Of a stretch of DNA of 64,000 bases, positions 63,300-64,000 are shown piece by piece. Under the pieces are notes generated by a model, which did no database searches, had not been told where the DNA came from, and saw only the letters and a list, made by a program, of their open reading frames with translations. Source of the DNA: Prostheceraeus crozeri (lineage: Eukaryota > Platyhelminthes > Polycladida > Euryleptidae); contig CAJQUW010015364.1 of the NCBI GenBank assembly GCA_907163375.1, positions 141,192-205,191 of the forward strand. The letters run 5' to 3'. The stretch's first letter is position 1; each line of letters begins with the position of its first letter. The position numbers and the translations under genes are program-made.

Positions 63300-64000
63300 G
63301 TCAGAGCGAATGACTGCTAACACGGTAACAGGGGTGTAAATGAATAAACCATGAGGGTAATGAAGAGATAGTGAGGGGAAAATGTGGTGATGGTAGTATA
63401 CTTGAAATTTGCTGGTATTGAAGTTTCAAGGGCAATATTTTCTGAGACGTTTTGAATTACTTATTTACTACTAATGATGTAGTAGCTAGTAGTGTGTGAG
63501 AGATATCCTATTTTGAAACAATATAATTTTTGCAAATCGTTTCAAAATATAATTTGCATTAAGTATTCTGACATTTTGGCTGTTAATTATCTGTGTGCAT
63601 ATTGCATTACATGCTTCCTGCACTGATTGAAGAAGGAATGATTCAATAATAATTCTGCCTATTGATGAAAGAAGTGAAACCATAGAATAAATCAATGCAA
63701 ACGCACAAATGAATCATGTTTGATTTATTCACGAAAGCGTTTATTTTATTATTACGGTTGATTCTGCATGAAATACAGTCAAGTAGAAATGAAAAACTCA
63801 TGTACGTTTTACCTGAGAATCCAAATCAAATTTTAAGGCAGGACCGCTTGTAAAATAAAGTTCGGGGAAAACACGTATTTCTAAACGCAGAAAATTACTT
63901 TTTAAAATGAGAATCAGGTTTCAACTTCAATCATATTCCGAAAGATGTGTGTCATACAAATGTTGGATCACCCCAAAATTGGAGGAACAAAATATCATCA
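63300..64000. other. No gene seen
   Basis: AT-rich, short open frames only. Confidence 0.4.

Noticed and set aside
1-64000. CRISPR arrays, bacterial operons, rRNA or tRNA genes
   Set aside because: No spaced direct repeats of CRISPR type, no ribosome-binding-site-led operons, and no cloverleaf or rRNA core seen. All tandem arrays here have units without unique spacers.

Overview
The window looks like AT-rich genomic DNA from an invertebrate metazoan. Penelope-like retroelements, a CR1/Jockey-type LINE, Harbinger, Tc1, hAT and piggyBac transposons, a Polinton and short spliceosomal introns occur together, and no bacterial operons or rRNA/tRNA genes are visible. The species cannot be named from this sequence. 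Almost everything is mobile DNA, much of it nested; terminal repeats and target-site duplications fix many borders.

Layout. (1) 1-9650: remains of a Ty3/Gypsy-like LTR element (minus strand). Its gag region was split by a retroelement array: a LINE fragment, then two tandem Penelope-like elements (PLEs) with reverse transcriptase, GIY-YIG nuclease and hammerhead-ribozyme-like motifs. (2) 9680-13500: an unnamed ~800 bp repeat in direct and inverted copies, interrupted by a hAT-like element (11670-13429) that itself carries an inverted PLE dimer with a 12 bp target duplication. (3) 14035-18445: a broken Harbinger with both of its genes, holding a Tc1-type transposon (16826-18267) that looks whole and has a 64 nt intron. 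(4) 18823-23648: a 4.8 kb TA-flanked terminal-inverted-repeat element with a possible two-exon gene. (5) 24905-62.8k: one minus-strand LINE split by a Polinton (27010-58722) and, in its 5' region, by a whole-looking piggyBac (60071-62566).

The Polinton spans 31.7 kb, but about 16.9 kb of that is a second element (41217-58133) with 49 bp CACTG-starting inverted repeats and a TA duplication. Without it the Polinton is about 14.8 kb, a normal size. It carries protease, integrase, protein-primed DNA polymerase, packaging ATPase, major and minor capsid proteins, a phospholipase-like gene, a tail-fibre-like coiled-coil gene and a small membrane-protein gene lying inside the terminal repeats. It is a fossil with roughly ten breaks.

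The most interesting object is inside the CACTG element: a minus-strand gene at 45886-41837. Four exons join with consistent phase and good splice signals into a predicted 270-residue protein with a signal peptide and no family I recognise. The carrier shows no transposase of its own and has been hit by a hAT (46271-48925), a second hAT-like element (48974-52705), two TTAA-flanked elements and other MITEs. The nesting order is LINE, then Polinton, then CACTG element, then hAT and MITEs.
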